From NCBI GenBank assembly GCA_034180455.1, contig JAXFOG010000021.1, positions 1 through 64,000 of the forward strand: 64,000 nucleotides of DNA, in the 5' to 3' direction. Position numbers and translations under genes: made by a program. Below, piece after piece: positions 34,156-43,496 of this stretch. Under the pieces are notes generated by a model, which worked only from the letters and a program-made list of their open reading frames with translations, did no database searches and was not told where the DNA came from. This DNA is from JAAZPT01 sp034180455 (GTDB lineage Bacteria; Bacillota; Clostridia; Christensenellales; Aristaeellaceae). Within the stretch, counting starts at the first letter, position 1. Each line of letters begins with the position of its first letter.

Positions 34156-34295
34156 TTGTTTATTTCGTTTTGGAAAGTTTTAATCCTTATAATATAGATT
34201 GTTTATTTTGTTGATGTTGTATTTTTTCTCATAATATGAGTTGTTTATTTTGTTGATATTATTGTCTTTTCCTAATATGAGTTGTTTATTTCGTT
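34156..34295. repeat. Imperfect tandem repeats, about 42 bp period, four units
   Basis: The 14-mer TTGTTTATTTYGTT occurs at 34156, 34199, 34241 and 34282, spaced 43, 42 and 41 bp. Each full unit ends with a version of TAATATGAG. Between these conserved ends the sequence varies. Shortening by one base per unit and low spacer conservation argue against CRISPR; an array of binding sites or iterons is more likely. Confidence 0.7.
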
Positions 34296-34311
34296 TTATA
34301 ACAATAAAAAA

Positions 34312-34345
34312 ATGCTCATAGCAACCTAGTAGGTCGATTGAGCAT
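34312..34345 (-). terminator. Orphan terminator-like hairpin
   Basis: ATGCTCA and TGAGCAT are the outer arms of a hairpin with an inner CCTAGTAGG dyad; on the minus strand it ends in seven T residues. No minus-strand gene lies just upstream, so it may end a short RNA or act as a roadblock. Confidence 0.55.
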
Positions 34346-34439
34346 AGCATAGAAAATTGACTTTATTGTCTTCTTTAGATTACAACTTAATAGAATATAA
34401 TTTTGAGTTTTTCATGATTGTGTCAGATGGTTCAAATCC

Positions 34440-34468
34440 TTGAAAATAAGCATTTTAAGTGCTATAAT
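34440..34468 (+). promoter_or_regulatory. Promoter of the GH1-symporter operon
   Basis: TTGAAA (34440-34445) and TATAAT (34463-34468), spacer 17 bp, 29 bp before the start codon. The region from 34346 to 34440 shows nothing else. Confidence 0.7.
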
Positions 34469-34497
34469 CACAACAATAAATTGTATATGGGGGAAGT

Positions 34498-35832
34498 ATG
34501 TTTCAGTTTAAAAACAATCTACAACTGGGTGTAGCAACTGCCTCTGCTCAAATAGAGGGTGGAGAAGTTGGCTCTAATTGGAACAGCTATTCAGATGCAG
34601 GCAAGATAAGCGATGGTAGTAACATAAAACGAGCAAATGATCACTGGAATAGATATAAAGAAGATGCTGAGCTTTTAAGTAGTCTTGGTATACGCAATTA
34701 CAGAATGAGCGTAGAATGGGCGCGAATAGAGCCTAAGCAGGGCGAATTTGATTATGGTGCAATTCAGCATTATAGGAAAGAAATCGAGCTTTTACATAGC
34801 TTAGGAATTTCTGTACTAGTAACGCTTTATCACTTTAGCCACCCACAGTGGTTTGAAGATATGGGAGCCTTTGCTAATCCTAAGAACATAGATGTATTTT
34901 TGCGTTTTGTTCACTTCACAGTTGAACAGCTAGGCGACCTAGTAAGTGAATGGTGCACTCTTAATGAGCCTAATGTGTACGCTGTAAACTCATTCCTATT
35001 TGGAGAGTGGCTTAACGAAGAGAAAAATTTAAGAAAAACTCTTAAGGTAATGAATGTTTTCATTGCCTGCCACTTAGAAAGCTATAGGCTAGTACATGAT
35101 ATTGCACATGAAAAAGGCTTTGCCGAGCCAGCTGTAAGTTTGGCAATGCATTATAGACATTTTGATCCTCTAAATAATTCACTTATTGATAAAATTGGCG
35201 CAAATAAATTAAACTTTTTATTTCAAGAGGGAATGTTTAGAGCTTGCGCAACTGGCAAGTTTACTTTCCCATTTAAAAATATACGCCACTTTGAAAAAGG
35301 ACAATATATTGATTTTATTGCATTGAACTACTACACAAGAGGGCTTGTGGACAAATTTAGCGATACTGTAAAAAAAGATGCATATAAAAATGATCTAGGT
35401 TGGGAAATTTATCCAGAGGGCATAGTAAAATCAATGCAAAATATGTATGGCATAATAAAGCTTCCTATACGTATTACAGAAAATGGCACATGCGATAATA
35501 ATGATAGTTTCAGGCCTTTATACATATATGAGCATCTGAAAGCTATTACGGAGAGCGAACTTCCCGTAACGCACTATTATCACTGGTGCTTTGTAGATAA
35601 CTTTGAATGGAAAGAGGGCGAGTTACCTCGATTTGGCCTTGTGCATTGCAACTATGATACCCAAGAGCGAACACTAAAACGTAGCGCATACATGTATAAA
35701 GAAATGATTGCCGAAAATGGCGTGAGTGATGAAATATATAAAAATTATATAGAAGGTTGCAAGTACCACAAGGGTGAAAATAATATACTACGTGGCATAC
35801 TTAGTGATGAAGAACTAATAAATAAGAGGTAA
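34498..35832 (+). CDS. Glycoside hydrolase family 1 beta-glycosidase
   Basis: 444 residues. The acid/base is E157 in CTLNEPNVYA and the nucleophile is E328 in RITENGTCD, both in standard positions of the TIM barrel. The N-terminus FKNNLQLGVATASAQIEGG and the WCFVDNFEWKEG segment fit GH1. Cytoplasmic, no signal peptide. It is co-transcribed with a GPH symporter (2-bp gap), which implies uptake of an unphosphorylated beta-glucoside followed by hydrolysis, rather than a PTS-fed 6-phospho route. Confidence 0.92.
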   Translation: MFQFKNNLQLGVATASAQIEGGEVGSNWNSYSDAGKISDGSNIKRANDHWNRYKEDAELLSSLGIRNYRMSVEWARIEPKQGEFDYGAIQHYRKEIELLHSLGISVLVTLYHFSHPQWFEDMGAFANPKNIDVFLRFVHFTVEQLGDLVSEWCTLNEPNVYAVNSFLFGEWLNEEKNLRKTLKVMNVFIACHLESYRLVHDIAHEKGFAEPAVSLAMHYRHFDPLNNSLIDKIGANKLNFLFQEGMFRACATGKFTFPFKNIRHFEKGQYIDFIALNYYTRGLVDKFSDTVKKDAYKNDLGWEIYPEGIVKSMQNMYGIIKLPIRITENGTCDNNDSFRPLYIYEHLKAITESELPVTHYYHWCFVDNFEWKEGELPRFGLVHCNYDTQERTLKRSAYMYKEMIAENGVSDEIYKNYIEGCKYHKGENNILRGILSDEELINKR

Positions 35833-35834
35833 GA

Positions 35835-37190
35835 ATGAACAACAGACAAGAAAAGCTGAATTATTTATTTGGCGTAGGTACGATAGGCCGAGACATGGTT
35901 TTTGCTTTGCAAGGCATGTACCTAATGTACTATCTAACGGATGTTCTTAATAAGAGCAAATTTGTAATTGCTATATGCACGATAATCATACTCGTACTTA
36001 GAATATTTGATGCAGCAAATGATCCATTTATGGGAATGTTAATTGACAACACGAGAACAAAGTATGGAAAATTTAAACCATGGATATTTTTTGGAAGCAT
36101 TGCTTCAGCAATAGCAACCATATTGCTGTTTATGAACTATGATGTTAGTGATGGTTGGTTTGTAGTAATATTTGCGCTTTTGTATCTGCTGTGGGGACTA
36201 GCATTTACTGCACACGATATAAGCTACTGGTCAATGTTACCAGCACTTAGTCAAGACCAAAGAAAACGTGAAAAAATAGGTTCGATTGCAAAAATTTGCG
36301 CCGATATTGGTCTCTTTACAGTAGTGCTTGGAATAGTGCCTGTTTCAAAAGCTTTAAGCGAAACCTACGGAAGTATGCAAAAAGCCTATTCCATTATTGC
36401 TATATGCGTTTCAGTATTGATGCTAATATTTTTATTCATAATGCTATCCCTTGTGCGTGAGGACAGAACTCAGCTAAAGCATGAGCATACAGATATTAAA
36501 GAAATATTGCACGTAATAGTGAAAAATGACCAACTAATGTGGATAATACTTTCAATGGCATTATTTACAATATCCTATACTACTACAACAAGTTTCGGAA
36601 TATATTATTTCAAATATGTATATGGTAATGAGGATTTTTATAGTGTATTTGCTGGAATACTTGGAATATCTCAAATATCAGCATTAATCATATTTCCATT
36701 GCTTGCAAAACCACTTGGAAGAAAAAAATTATACACAATAGGAACAATTCTTGTTGTAATAGGATATGCAATGTTTTTCTTTGCAAACAAGGCGCTCACG
36801 ATTTCGGCAGCCGGCATTCTTATTTTCGTTGGAGAGGGCTTCATACAGATACTGATGTTAATGTTTATAAGCGACTGCGTAGAGTATGGTCAATGGAAGC
36901 TTGGTCGCAGAAACGACTCTATTACGCTTTCGATTCAACCCTTTATTGCAAAGCTTGGTAGTGCTATCTCTGCAGGGATAGTTGGTGCAACAGTAATTCT
37001 TGCTGGAATAAAGGATGCAACTGGGCCACAAGATCTAAGCACAGCAAATATAGTTTTTATAAAAACTGCCATGCTAATATTACCCCTCATAGGAATTGTT
37101 GTGGGATATTTTGTTTATAGAAACAAGTTTATTATAGATGAGCAAAAATACTCTGAAATACTAAACGATTTAAAGACAAGAGAAAGCTAG
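35835..37190 (+). CDS. GPH-family sugar:cation symporter (MelB/YicJ-like)
   Basis: 451 residues with about 12 membrane segments. The N-terminal FGVGTIGRDMVFALQGMYLMYYLTD and the DAANDPFMGMLIDNTRTKYGKFKPWI loop are signatures of glycoside-pentoside-hexuronide symporters, including the cation-site aspartates. VEYGQWKLGRRNDS in the later half is also characteristic. It imports a glycoside with Na+ or H+ for the upstream GH1 enzyme. The stop is followed by a clear terminator. Confidence 0.92.
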   Translation: MNNRQEKLNYLFGVGTIGRDMVFALQGMYLMYYLTDVLNKSKFVIAICTIIILVLRIFDAANDPFMGMLIDNTRTKYGKFKPWIFFGSIASAIATILLFMNYDVSDGWFVVIFALLYLLWGLAFTAHDISYWSMLPALSQDQRKREKIGSIAKICADIGLFTVVLGIVPVSKALSETYGSMQKAYSIIAICVSVLMLIFLFIMLSLVREDRTQLKHEHTDIKEILHVIVKNDQLMWIILSMALFTISYTTTTSFGIYYFKYVYGNEDFYSVFAGILGISQISALIIFPLLAKPLGRKKLYTIGTILVVIGYAMFFFANKALTISAAGILIFVGEGFIQILMLMFISDCVEYGQWKLGRRNDSITLSIQPFIAKLGSAISAGIVGATVILAGIKDATGPQDLSTANIVFIKTAMLILPLIGIVVGYFVYRNKFIIDEQKYSEILNDLKTRES

Positions 37191-37206
37191 GCCGAATAAT
37201 TTAAAG

Positions 37207-37225
37207 CCACCAGTTATACTGGTGG
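37207..37225 (+). terminator. Terminator of the GH1 operon
   Basis: CCACCAGT and ACTGGTGG form an 8-bp stem with a 3-nt loop, followed by a T-rich segment. Confidence 0.7.
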
Positions 37226-37580
37226 ATTTGTATTTTAAGACTATACAATATCAAAATAGTTTATGCTTTTCTGACCGTAAAATGCTCTCATAAGTCTAAT
37301 ATGCTCAATTAGTCAATTCATTTGCCAAGAGATATAATGTTTTTTAAACATATTTTGCTATTATATGCTTATAATCAAAGCTATTTGATACTATAATTAA
37401 ACTGATCTTCAGTTTTTCCCAATATAGATTCATTGTTTTATAAAACAAACTTTTTTGCATAAATATAAAGTTTGTATCAATCCCATGTTAGCCTTTTTAG
37501 TCCAATAAAGTTTTATTTATTTTTACATACACTTTCACTTTGCTGAACCGTGCGAGTATCGCGTGGTTTTCTGTATAAAA
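37226..37580. other. Gene-free AT-rich interval
   Basis: About 355 bp between convergent units. I see no plausible coding frame, repeat or RNA hallmark here. Confidence 0.6.
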
Positions 37581-37612
37581 AAAGCTTTCACAAGATTTCT
37601 CGTGAAAGCTTT
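37581..37612 (-). terminator. Terminator of the permease-dehydrogenase operon
   Basis: An 11-bp perfect stem, AAAGCTTTCAC with GTGAAAGCTTT, and on the minus strand a run of seven T residues. Confidence 0.85.
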
Positions 37613-37625
37613 AAATTATTGAATA

Positions 37626-38426
37626 TTAGTTGGTACCCATACTCATTGTCTCAGGAAGTGTGCTACCACCATCGATTACAAACTGAGCACCTGTGATGTA
37701 GCTTGACTCATCGCTACCAAGGAATGCGAATAGCTCGCCAACCTCTGTAGGCTTTGCCAAACGTTTCATAGGAACGCCAACTGCTATATCGTTGATTGCA
37801 GACTCTGGATCTTCAGGATTGGATTCAACAGCCATCTTTTCAACCATAGGAGTACGAGCGTAACCAAGTTGTGAGCAGTTAACACGGATCTTGCGATTTG
37901 CATATTCAACTGCTAGGCACTTTGTAAGACCTACAAGAGCAGCCTTTGACATTGCGTAACCAGCTTCACCAGCATCTGCAACTATATCACCAGTTACAGA
38001 AGAAGCGATTACGATAGCGCCACCGTTCTCATTCTTGAGAAGATATGGAACAGATACTTGGCAGATATTCCATGCACCCTTGATGTTTACATTGATGTGG
38101 AAATCTCTGATTTCGTCAGACATCTCTTCAAATGGAGCGAGTCTGCATACGCCAGCGTTTGCACATACTACATCAATGCGGCCGAATTTATCAGCGCACT
38201 TTTTAGCAGCTTCTTTCATCTGCTCTTTGTTAGAAACATCGCCTACATAGGTGATGATCTCTGCGCCATACTCTTTGCGAAGCTTTTCAGCTGTCTCTTC
38301 TACTTCTTTAGAAAGGTCGATAAGGCATAGCTTTGCGCCATACTTTGAATAAACCTCTGCGATACCAGCGCCAAGACCTACTGCTGCGCCAGTAACAATA
38401 GCAACTTTGTTTGTTAACTTAGCCAT
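37626..38426 (-). CDS. Short-chain dehydrogenase/reductase (UcpA-like)
   Basis: 266 residues, classical SDR. TGAAVGLGAGIA (12-23) binds the nucleotide; D37 at the end of the second strand favours NAD(H). NAG is at 90-92 and the catalytic S143, Y157 and K161 lie in ASSVTG and YAMSK. The C-terminus ITGAQFVIDGGSTLPE is typical. It follows an APC-family permease by 30 bp in the same operon, so it probably oxidises or reduces something that permease imports (inference). Confidence 0.85.
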   Translation of the reverse strand: MAKLTNKVAIVTGAAVGLGAGIAEVYSKYGAKLCLIDLSKEVEETAEKLRKEYGAEIITYVGDVSNKEQMKEAAKKCADKFGRIDVVCANAGVCRLAPFEEMSDEIRDFHINVNIKGAWNICQVSVPYLLKNENGGAIVIASSVTGDIVADAGEAGYAMSKAALVGLTKCLAVEYANRKIRVNCSQLGYARTPMVEKMAVESNPEDPESAINDIAVGVPMKRLAKPTEVGELFAFLGSDESSYITGAQFVIDGGSTLPETMSMGTN

Positions 38427-38456
38427 AATATATTTATCTCCTTTTCATTAAATTCA

Positions 38457-39863
38457 TTAGAATTCTTTTTCACCATCAGGTGTTTCGATTATAACCTTGC
38501 TGGTTCTCCAACGTACCAAGCACATCCAAGCCCAGATAACAATACCAACGCCCATATATACACCAAATGAGATCCATGAGCCTTTGCCCTGACCTAATGT
38601 GCAGAAGTAAGCAATAGCAACCATGATTACCATTGCGAGTATACGCATTGCATTGCCACCTTTAACAAGGTTCTTGTTGCCCTCATACCAATCTTTATGT
38701 TTGCTTCTAATTCTGATTGCAGAAATCATTGTGATTGCATAAGCGCAAGCGCAACCGAAGGACATAAGGTTGAAGAAGTCGTTCATAAATGTTGTAGCAT
38801 TCTGAATAAGCACGAATGTAAGTGTTACACAGAGCAAGAAGATATTAGGAACGATAGGCTGTTGATGCTTGTTTACCTTGGTAAATACCTGAGGTAAGAA
38901 GTTCTTTTTACCCATAGAATAGAGCATACGAACTATTGACATCCAGAAGCCAAGGATTGAAGCTGTCATACCAAGTAGTATGGATACAAGTCCATATACT
39001 AGAGGCCAGAAACTCCACCCTAGAAGTTCCTTCATAGCTGTGATGGTCATAAATCCATCTTTACCACCTGCAAGCAGTACATCAAAAGAATCAAGTCCTG
39101 CTACGCAGAAGAAGAAGAATGTGTATATTGCACCGCAAGTAAGAACGGAACCACAAATAGCTTTCTTGGTATTTGATGTTGGGAAATCACCCTCCTCAAC
39201 CATCTGAGGAACTGTCTCAAATCCAAAGAAAGGTGTAATAAGTAAAGCCATACCTATTAACCACCCAGGTATTCCGTTTATAGGCTCTAGATTTGTTTGG
39301 AAAATATTTCCAAGGTTTGCTATATTCCAGTGTCCTGAGCAAAGTAGTAGTATACCAGTAATAATAGTTGTTGTGATATTTGCAAACAAGCAGAAAGCCT
39401 GTGCTTTAACTAGGAATTGAATATCCTGCATGCTCATTGCAAAAACTGCCAACAATATTACTATTGCTATCATCATTATGTTGTTAAAGCTCAAAGCCAA
39501 GCCGAATGTACGGCTAATGAATGTAGCGATAGCCATAACTACTGCTGGTGGAACTGATATCCAAGCAGCCATAATAAGCCATGAAGCAAAGAAGCCAACG
39601 TGCTTATTAAGACCAACAGTGTTGTAAATAAGCTCTCCACCAGCTGTATGGAACATAGGTGAAAGCTCGCTGTATACTAGAGCTACTGGCAGAATTGCCA
39701 AAGACATCAAAGCAAATGCTAAGAATGTACCAGCTCCACAGTATGTAAAGAATACTGAATCCCAATAGCTTACGTATGTAAATATTGAACCTGTTGCAAC
39801 TGTATATACAAATATCAGTGCAAGACTCTTTTGTAAGCCGTCTTTTTTGTTTGTATCTTGCAT
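38457..39863 (-). CDS. APC-superfamily amino acid/amine permease
   Basis: 468 residues with about 12 membrane segments. The N-terminal helix 1 region ATGSIFTYVSYWDSVF and the later FGFETVPQMVEEGDFPTSNTKKAI loop are characteristic of APC permeases. No associated regulator is seen. It is transcribed from a good promoter and leads into the SDR gene, suggesting uptake of an amino acid, amine or amino alcohol. The substrate is unknown. Confidence 0.85.
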   Translation of the reverse strand: MQDTNKKDGLQKSLALIFVYTVATGSIFTYVSYWDSVFFTYCGAGTFLAFALMSLAILPVALVYSELSPMFHTAGGELIYNTVGLNKHVGFFASWLIMAAWISVPPAVVMAIATFISRTFGLALSFNNIMMIAIVILLAVFAMSMQDIQFLVKAQAFCLFANITTTIITGILLLCSGHWNIANLGNIFQTNLEPINGIPGWLIGMALLITPFFGFETVPQMVEEGDFPTSNTKKAICGSVLTCGAIYTFFFFCVAGLDSFDVLLAGGKDGFMTITAMKELLGWSFWPLVYGLVSILLGMTASILGFWMSIVRMLYSMGKKNFLPQVFTKVNKHQQPIVPNIFLLCVTLTFVLIQNATTFMNDFFNLMSFGCACAYAITMISAIRIRSKHKDWYEGNKNLVKGGNAMRILAMVIMVAIAYFCTLGQGKGSWISFGVYMGVGIVIWAWMCLVRWRTSKVIIETPDGEKEF

Positions 39864-39887
39864 TTAATGCGCCTCCCTTTCGGGCAC

Positions 39888-39916
39888 ATTATACAGCCTT
39901 GTAGCTTAATTGTAAA
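39888..39916 (-). promoter_or_regulatory. Promoter of the permease-dehydrogenase operon
   Basis: TTTACA (39911-39916) and TATAAT (39888-39893), spacer 17 bp, 25 bp before the permease start; GGGAGG provides the ribosome site. Confidence 0.8.
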
Positions 39917-40031
39917 GGACATTCTGATATAATTTTATCAGATATTTATTTTTTCTAAAATGCACATTGTTAAACCACATTCAATCTTTTCAAGTTTGTA
40001 TAATTTAGTATACATTATCAGTTATATTAGT

Positions 40032-40493
40032 TTAACATATATCTTTATTGAAATTTTTATTTTTTAATAATTTTTTTATTCCAGATATAAGATTTACGTC
40101 TTCTGATTCGTATCTTTTGTGCGATTTTTTGCCTCGTATTCTTTCTCCCTTGCGCCGTGCAGTTTTGAATATATGCCTTGTGGCAAGTAGTCCATCTATA
40201 TTTTCGTCATTGTAGTTTTTACCAGAAAGGTTTATAGCTCTTGCATTTTTAGCAAGCACCATCGCTGCTAAAGCGTAGTCTTGTGTAACTACTATGTCAT
40301 CTTCTTCCAGTATAGAAAGTATTTTAAAGTCAGTGGCGTTTTCTCCTGCAGGCACAGCTATATGCTCTACATCTTTATAGTCAAATTCATGATGATAATC
40401 GCTTACAATAATAAGCTTTATATTTTCATGTTTTGCCAGTTCATATATCATATCAATTGCAGGGCAGGCGTCTGCGTCCAAAATTATCTTCAT
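40032..40493 (-). CDS. YaiI/YqxD-family protein (UPF0178)
   Basis: 153 residues, the family's usual length. The N-terminus MKIILDADACPAIDMIYELA and the TQDYALAAMVLAKNARAINLSG segment are the family signatures, a PIN-like fold with acidic residues at the N-terminus. Function is not established; a nuclease activity is possible. It ends in a lysine-rich tail. Divergent from the flippase-like gene. Confidence 0.88.
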   Translation of the reverse strand: MKIILDADACPAIDMIYELAKHENIKLIIVSDYHHEFDYKDVEHIAVPAGENATDFKILSILEEDDIVVTQDYALAAMVLAKNARAINLSGKNYNDENIDGLLATRHIFKTARRKGERIRGKKSHKRYESEDVNLISGIKKLLKNKNFNKDIC

Positions 40494-40495
40494 AT

Positions 40496-40524
40496 TTTAC
40501 CTTTTTAATTTATTCTGTTATAAT
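40496..40524 (+). promoter_or_regulatory. Promoter of the UPF0104 membrane protein
   Basis: TTTACC (40496-40501) and TATAAT (40519-40524), spacer 17 bp, followed by AAGGAGGGAG and the ATG at 40553. Confidence 0.7.
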
Positions 40525-40552
40525 ATAGTACATTGTAATTTAAGGAGGGAGC

Positions 40553-41608
40553 ATGAAGTCATCTACAAAGCGAATTTTAAGCATTTTGTTTATAATAACA
40601 ATATTCGCGTTGGTGCTGTATATTGGCTTCAGGGGAAACGATCCCAAACAAATCTATACTGAATTAAAAAGCATACCTTTATCTTGGTTGCTAATATTAT
40701 GCACTCCATGGTTGCTCTATATGATCACCGAGACTGTTTGCGTACATATTTTCTTTAAAATGCAAGGATTTAAGGTATCTGCTCTTAACCTCTTTAAAGT
40801 AGTAATAATGGGCAATTACTATTCTAGTATAACTCCAGCATCCACTGGTGGCCAACCTATGCAGGTTTACTATCTAAAAAAATGTGGGATTCCAGTTGGA
40901 ATAAGTACATCAGTCTTAACAGTACGCTTTTTTATATATCAGCTGTCGTTACTTGCACTTGGAGTTGTGTTCTGGATTTTAAACGCTGAGTTTGTAAGCA
41001 ATCAGCTTGGTTCCGCTATATGGATCGTTTATACGGGGTTCTTCTTTAACTCGCTTACAGTTGTAGGTGTGGCTTTGATAGCTATAAATGGTAAGGTAAC
41101 ACGATTTCTAACATTTGGTACAATAAAACTACTGCATAAGATAAGGCTTATTCGTAACCTCAATAAAAATCTTACAAGAGCTCAGCTTGCAATAGAAAAC
41201 TTTGAGGATAGTGTGCGCATATTCCGTAAGGATCCTATTCATCTTATTATACAGTTTATTCTTACATGTGTGCAATTTATATTTTTGTTCTTATGCACTT
41301 ACTTGATATATATATGTTTTAATTTGTCTGGCACAAGCATTATGGAGATGCTTACCATAGCCACTTTGCTATTTATATCGGCTAGTTACACTCCCCTACC
41401 TGGAGCTTCTGGTGCACAAGAGGGTGGTTTTGTAGTGTTTTATAATGGGATATTCCCAAGTGGCACTATATTTTCTGCGCTGCTATTATGGAGATTTTTT
41501 ACATATTACACCATGTTGTTAATAGGATTCATATTATCTTTAATTGGCTTTAAGTCAAAGGAGCCTGAGGCAAAAATAAAGAACTCTAGTGATGTTGATA
41601 ATGTTTAG
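40553..41608 (+). CDS. Flippase-like/lysylphosphatidylglycerol-synthase-TM family membrane protein (UPF0104)
   Basis: 351 residues with about eight membrane segments. The blocks YYSSITPASTGGQPMQVYYLKKCG (near 98) and SYTPLPGASGAQEGGFVVFY (near 280) are the two conserved motifs of the UPF0104/LPG_synthase_TM family. The soluble aminoacyl-transferase domain of full MprF is absent, so it is probably a lipid or glycolipid flippase-type protein rather than a lysyl-PG synthase. Monocistronic. Confidence 0.85.
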   Translation: MKSSTKRILSILFIITIFALVLYIGFRGNDPKQIYTELKSIPLSWLLILCTPWLLYMITETVCVHIFFKMQGFKVSALNLFKVVIMGNYYSSITPASTGGQPMQVYYLKKCGIPVGISTSVLTVRFFIYQLSLLALGVVFWILNAEFVSNQLGSAIWIVYTGFFFNSLTVVGVALIAINGKVTRFLTFGTIKLLHKIRLIRNLNKNLTRAQLAIENFEDSVRIFRKDPIHLIIQFILTCVQFIFLFLCTYLIYICFNLSGTSIMEMLTIATLLFISASYTPLPGASGAQEGGFVVFYNGIFPSGTIFSALLLWRFFTYYTMLLIGFILSLIGFKSKEPEAKIKNSSDVDNV

Positions 41609-41705
41609 TTTGTACTTATAATTTTCAATTTTAATATAATACATTTTTTTGAATTTATGGTATAATAAGCATATAATTTAAACGAGCATAAAAGCATAGC
41701 AGGTA

Positions 41706-41734
41706 TTGCAATATTGGCAAAAATAGGCTATTAT
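41706..41734 (+). promoter_or_regulatory. Promoter of the SRP RNA
   Basis: TTGCAA (41706-41711) and TATTAT (41729-41734), spacer 17 bp, predicting a start near 41741, the first base of the RNA's closing stem. Confidence 0.7.
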
Positions 41735-41740
41735 ATAAAC

Positions 41741-41866
41741 ACCGCCTATGATGACGGCTAAGCCCTGTGCGATATTGACGTATGAACCCTGTCAGGTCCG
41801 GAAGGAAGCAGCAGTAAGTATAGATGTATGTGCTGCGGGATCAGCTTAGCTCGAGTAGCGGTATTT
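41741..41866 (+). ncRNA. ffs: Signal recognition particle RNA (small bacterial type)
   Basis: The hallmark helix 8 with its conserved loop GGTCCGGAAGGAAGCAGC is at about 41796-41814, flanked by CCTGTCA and later GCTGCGGGATCAG. The ends ACCGC (41741) and GCGGT (41858-41862) close the long hairpin. At about 125 nt it is slightly longer than E. coli 4.5S RNA but lacks the Alu domain of Bacillus scRNA. It binds Ffh. Confidence 0.95.
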
Positions 41867-41905
41867 TTATTAAAAATAATATTATTTATTATATAGGAGG
41901 TTTAC

Positions 41906-43141
41906 ATGAATTTTGATATAATTCGCAAGGAGGATCCTGCTCTAGCAGACGCAATGGATCTCGAACTTAAAAGGCAAAGAGAGCATATCGAGCTTATTGC
42001 TTCAGAAAACTTCGTTAGTCCAGCAGTTATGGCTGCTATGGGCTCAATACTTACAAATAAGTATGCCGAAGGGTATCCAGGAAAGCGCTATTATGGTGGA
42101 TGTCAGTATGTAGATATTGTAGAAGATCTAGCTCGTGACAGAGCAAAGCAACTTTTTGGTGCAGATCATGCAAATGTACAGCCTCATAGTGGTGCTCAAG
42201 CCAACACTGCTGTATATTTTGCTATGCTTAACCCAGGTGATACAGTGCTTGGTATGGATTTAAGCCATGGTGGCCATCTAACTCATGGAAGTAAGGTAAA
42301 CATCAGTGGAAAGTATTTCAATTTTATACCCTATGGTGTGGATGAAAATACTGGCAGAATAAATATGGACAAGGTGCGTGAGTTGGCACTCCAGCACAAG
42401 CCAAAGATGATAGTATGTGGTGCTTCAGCATATGCAAGGGCAATACCTTTTGATGAATTTGCTAAAATAGCAAAAGAAGTTGGAGCATACTTAATGGTAG
42501 ATATGGCTCATATTGCAGGTCTAGTAGCTGCAGGCGAGCATATGAATCCAGTTCCCTATGCCGACTTTGTAACAACCACTACACACAAAACGCTGCGTGG
42601 ACCAAGAGGTGGTATGATACTTTGCAAGGAGCAATATGCAAAGCAGATTGACAAGGCTATTTTCCCTGGTACACAGGGTGGACCACTAATGCATGTTATA
42701 GCTGGAAAAGCTGTATGTTTTGAAGAAGCTTTGCATGATGACTTTAAGCACTATCAGCATCAGGTAAAGTTGAATGCAGCTGCTCTGGCAGACGAATTTA
42801 ATAAACTTGGTGTTAAGTTGGTTAGTGGTGGCACAGATAATCACCTTATTCTGGTAGATTTGACTGGACTTGAAAAAACAGGTAAAGACATGGAAGAGTT
42901 GCTAGGTAAAGCAAATATAACAGTAAACAAGAATACTGTTCCTGGAGAGCAAAGAAGCCCATTTGTTACAAGTGGTATTAGACTTGGAACACCTGCAGTA
43001 ACTACAAGAGGGTTTAAGGAAGATGAAATGAGACAGATAGCACGTTGGTTCAAGCGCATACTTGACGAAGGCGAAGCTGCTGTTCCTCATGTAAAGGAAG
43101 AAGTGCTTGAACTAGTGAAACACTTCCCCCTATATGAATAA
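41906..43141 (+). CDS. glyA: Serine hydroxymethyltransferase
   Basis: 411 residues, typical. The PLP lysine is K228 in TTTTHKTLRGPRGG; IELIASENFVSPAV at the N-terminus and GKRYYGGCQYVDIVE are diagnostic. It interconverts serine and glycine with tetrahydrofolate, the main one-carbon source. A GGAGG site precedes the ATG. It overlaps yraN by 8 bp. Confidence 0.98.
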   Translation: MNFDIIRKEDPALADAMDLELKRQREHIELIASENFVSPAVMAAMGSILTNKYAEGYPGKRYYGGCQYVDIVEDLARDRAKQLFGADHANVQPHSGAQANTAVYFAMLNPGDTVLGMDLSHGGHLTHGSKVNISGKYFNFIPYGVDENTGRINMDKVRELALQHKPKMIVCGASAYARAIPFDEFAKIAKEVGAYLMVDMAHIAGLVAAGEHMNPVPYADFVTTTTHKTLRGPRGGMILCKEQYAKQIDKAIFPGTQGGPLMHVIAGKAVCFEEALHDDFKHYQHQVKLNAAALADEFNKLGVKLVSGGTDNHLILVDLTGLEKTGKDMEELLGKANITVNKNTVPGEQRSPFVTSGIRLGTPAVTTRGFKEDEMRQIARWFKRILDEGEAAVPHVKEEVLELVKHFPLYE

Positions 43142-43481
43142 TAACTCATACAATAAAGGGCTAGCAGGAGAAATGCTAGCCCTTAAATATTTGCAGAATA
43201 AAGGTTTTAAGCATATTGCAAGCAGATTTAAGACCAGATATGGAGAGATAGATCTTATTATGCAAGACGGAGATACTCTGGTGTTTGTGGAAGTAAAATA
43301 TCGCAGTGGCTCTCATGCAGGCGATGGCCTTATGGCAATAGATATGCATAAACAAGAGCGAATACTGCTTGCAGCTGAACAATATCTTTATGAAAATGAT
43401 ATTGATTCCCCTATACGAATAGATGCTTTGGAAATTACATCTGATGGGTATTACTATATCCCAAATGCCATAAACAGATAA
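43134..43481 (+). CDS. YraN-family putative nuclease (UPF0102)
   Basis: 115 residues. NKGLAGEMLALKYLQNKGFKHIASRFKTRYGEIDLIMQDGDTLVFVEVKYR shows the restriction-endonuclease-like core with E, D and E-x-K residues (GEIDLI...VEVK). Cellular role is unknown, with links to DNA uptake or repair. Translationally coupled to glyA by an 8-bp overlap. Confidence 0.92.
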   Translation: MNNNSYNKGLAGEMLALKYLQNKGFKHIASRFKTRYGEIDLIMQDGDTLVFVEVKYRSGSHAGDGLMAIDMHKQERILLAAEQYLYENDIDSPIRIDALEITSDGYYYIPNAINR

Positions 43482-43496
43482 AGAAAGAATAATAAT

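Noticed and set aside
34156..34295. Possible CRISPR array
   Set aside because: The repeated core is only 14 bp, the period drifts 43-42-41, spacers are AT-rich variants of each other and no cas gene is present.
40553..41608. Lysylphosphatidylglycerol synthase (MprF) conferring peptide resistance
   Set aside because: Only the membrane domain is present; the soluble aminoacyl-transferase domain is missing.
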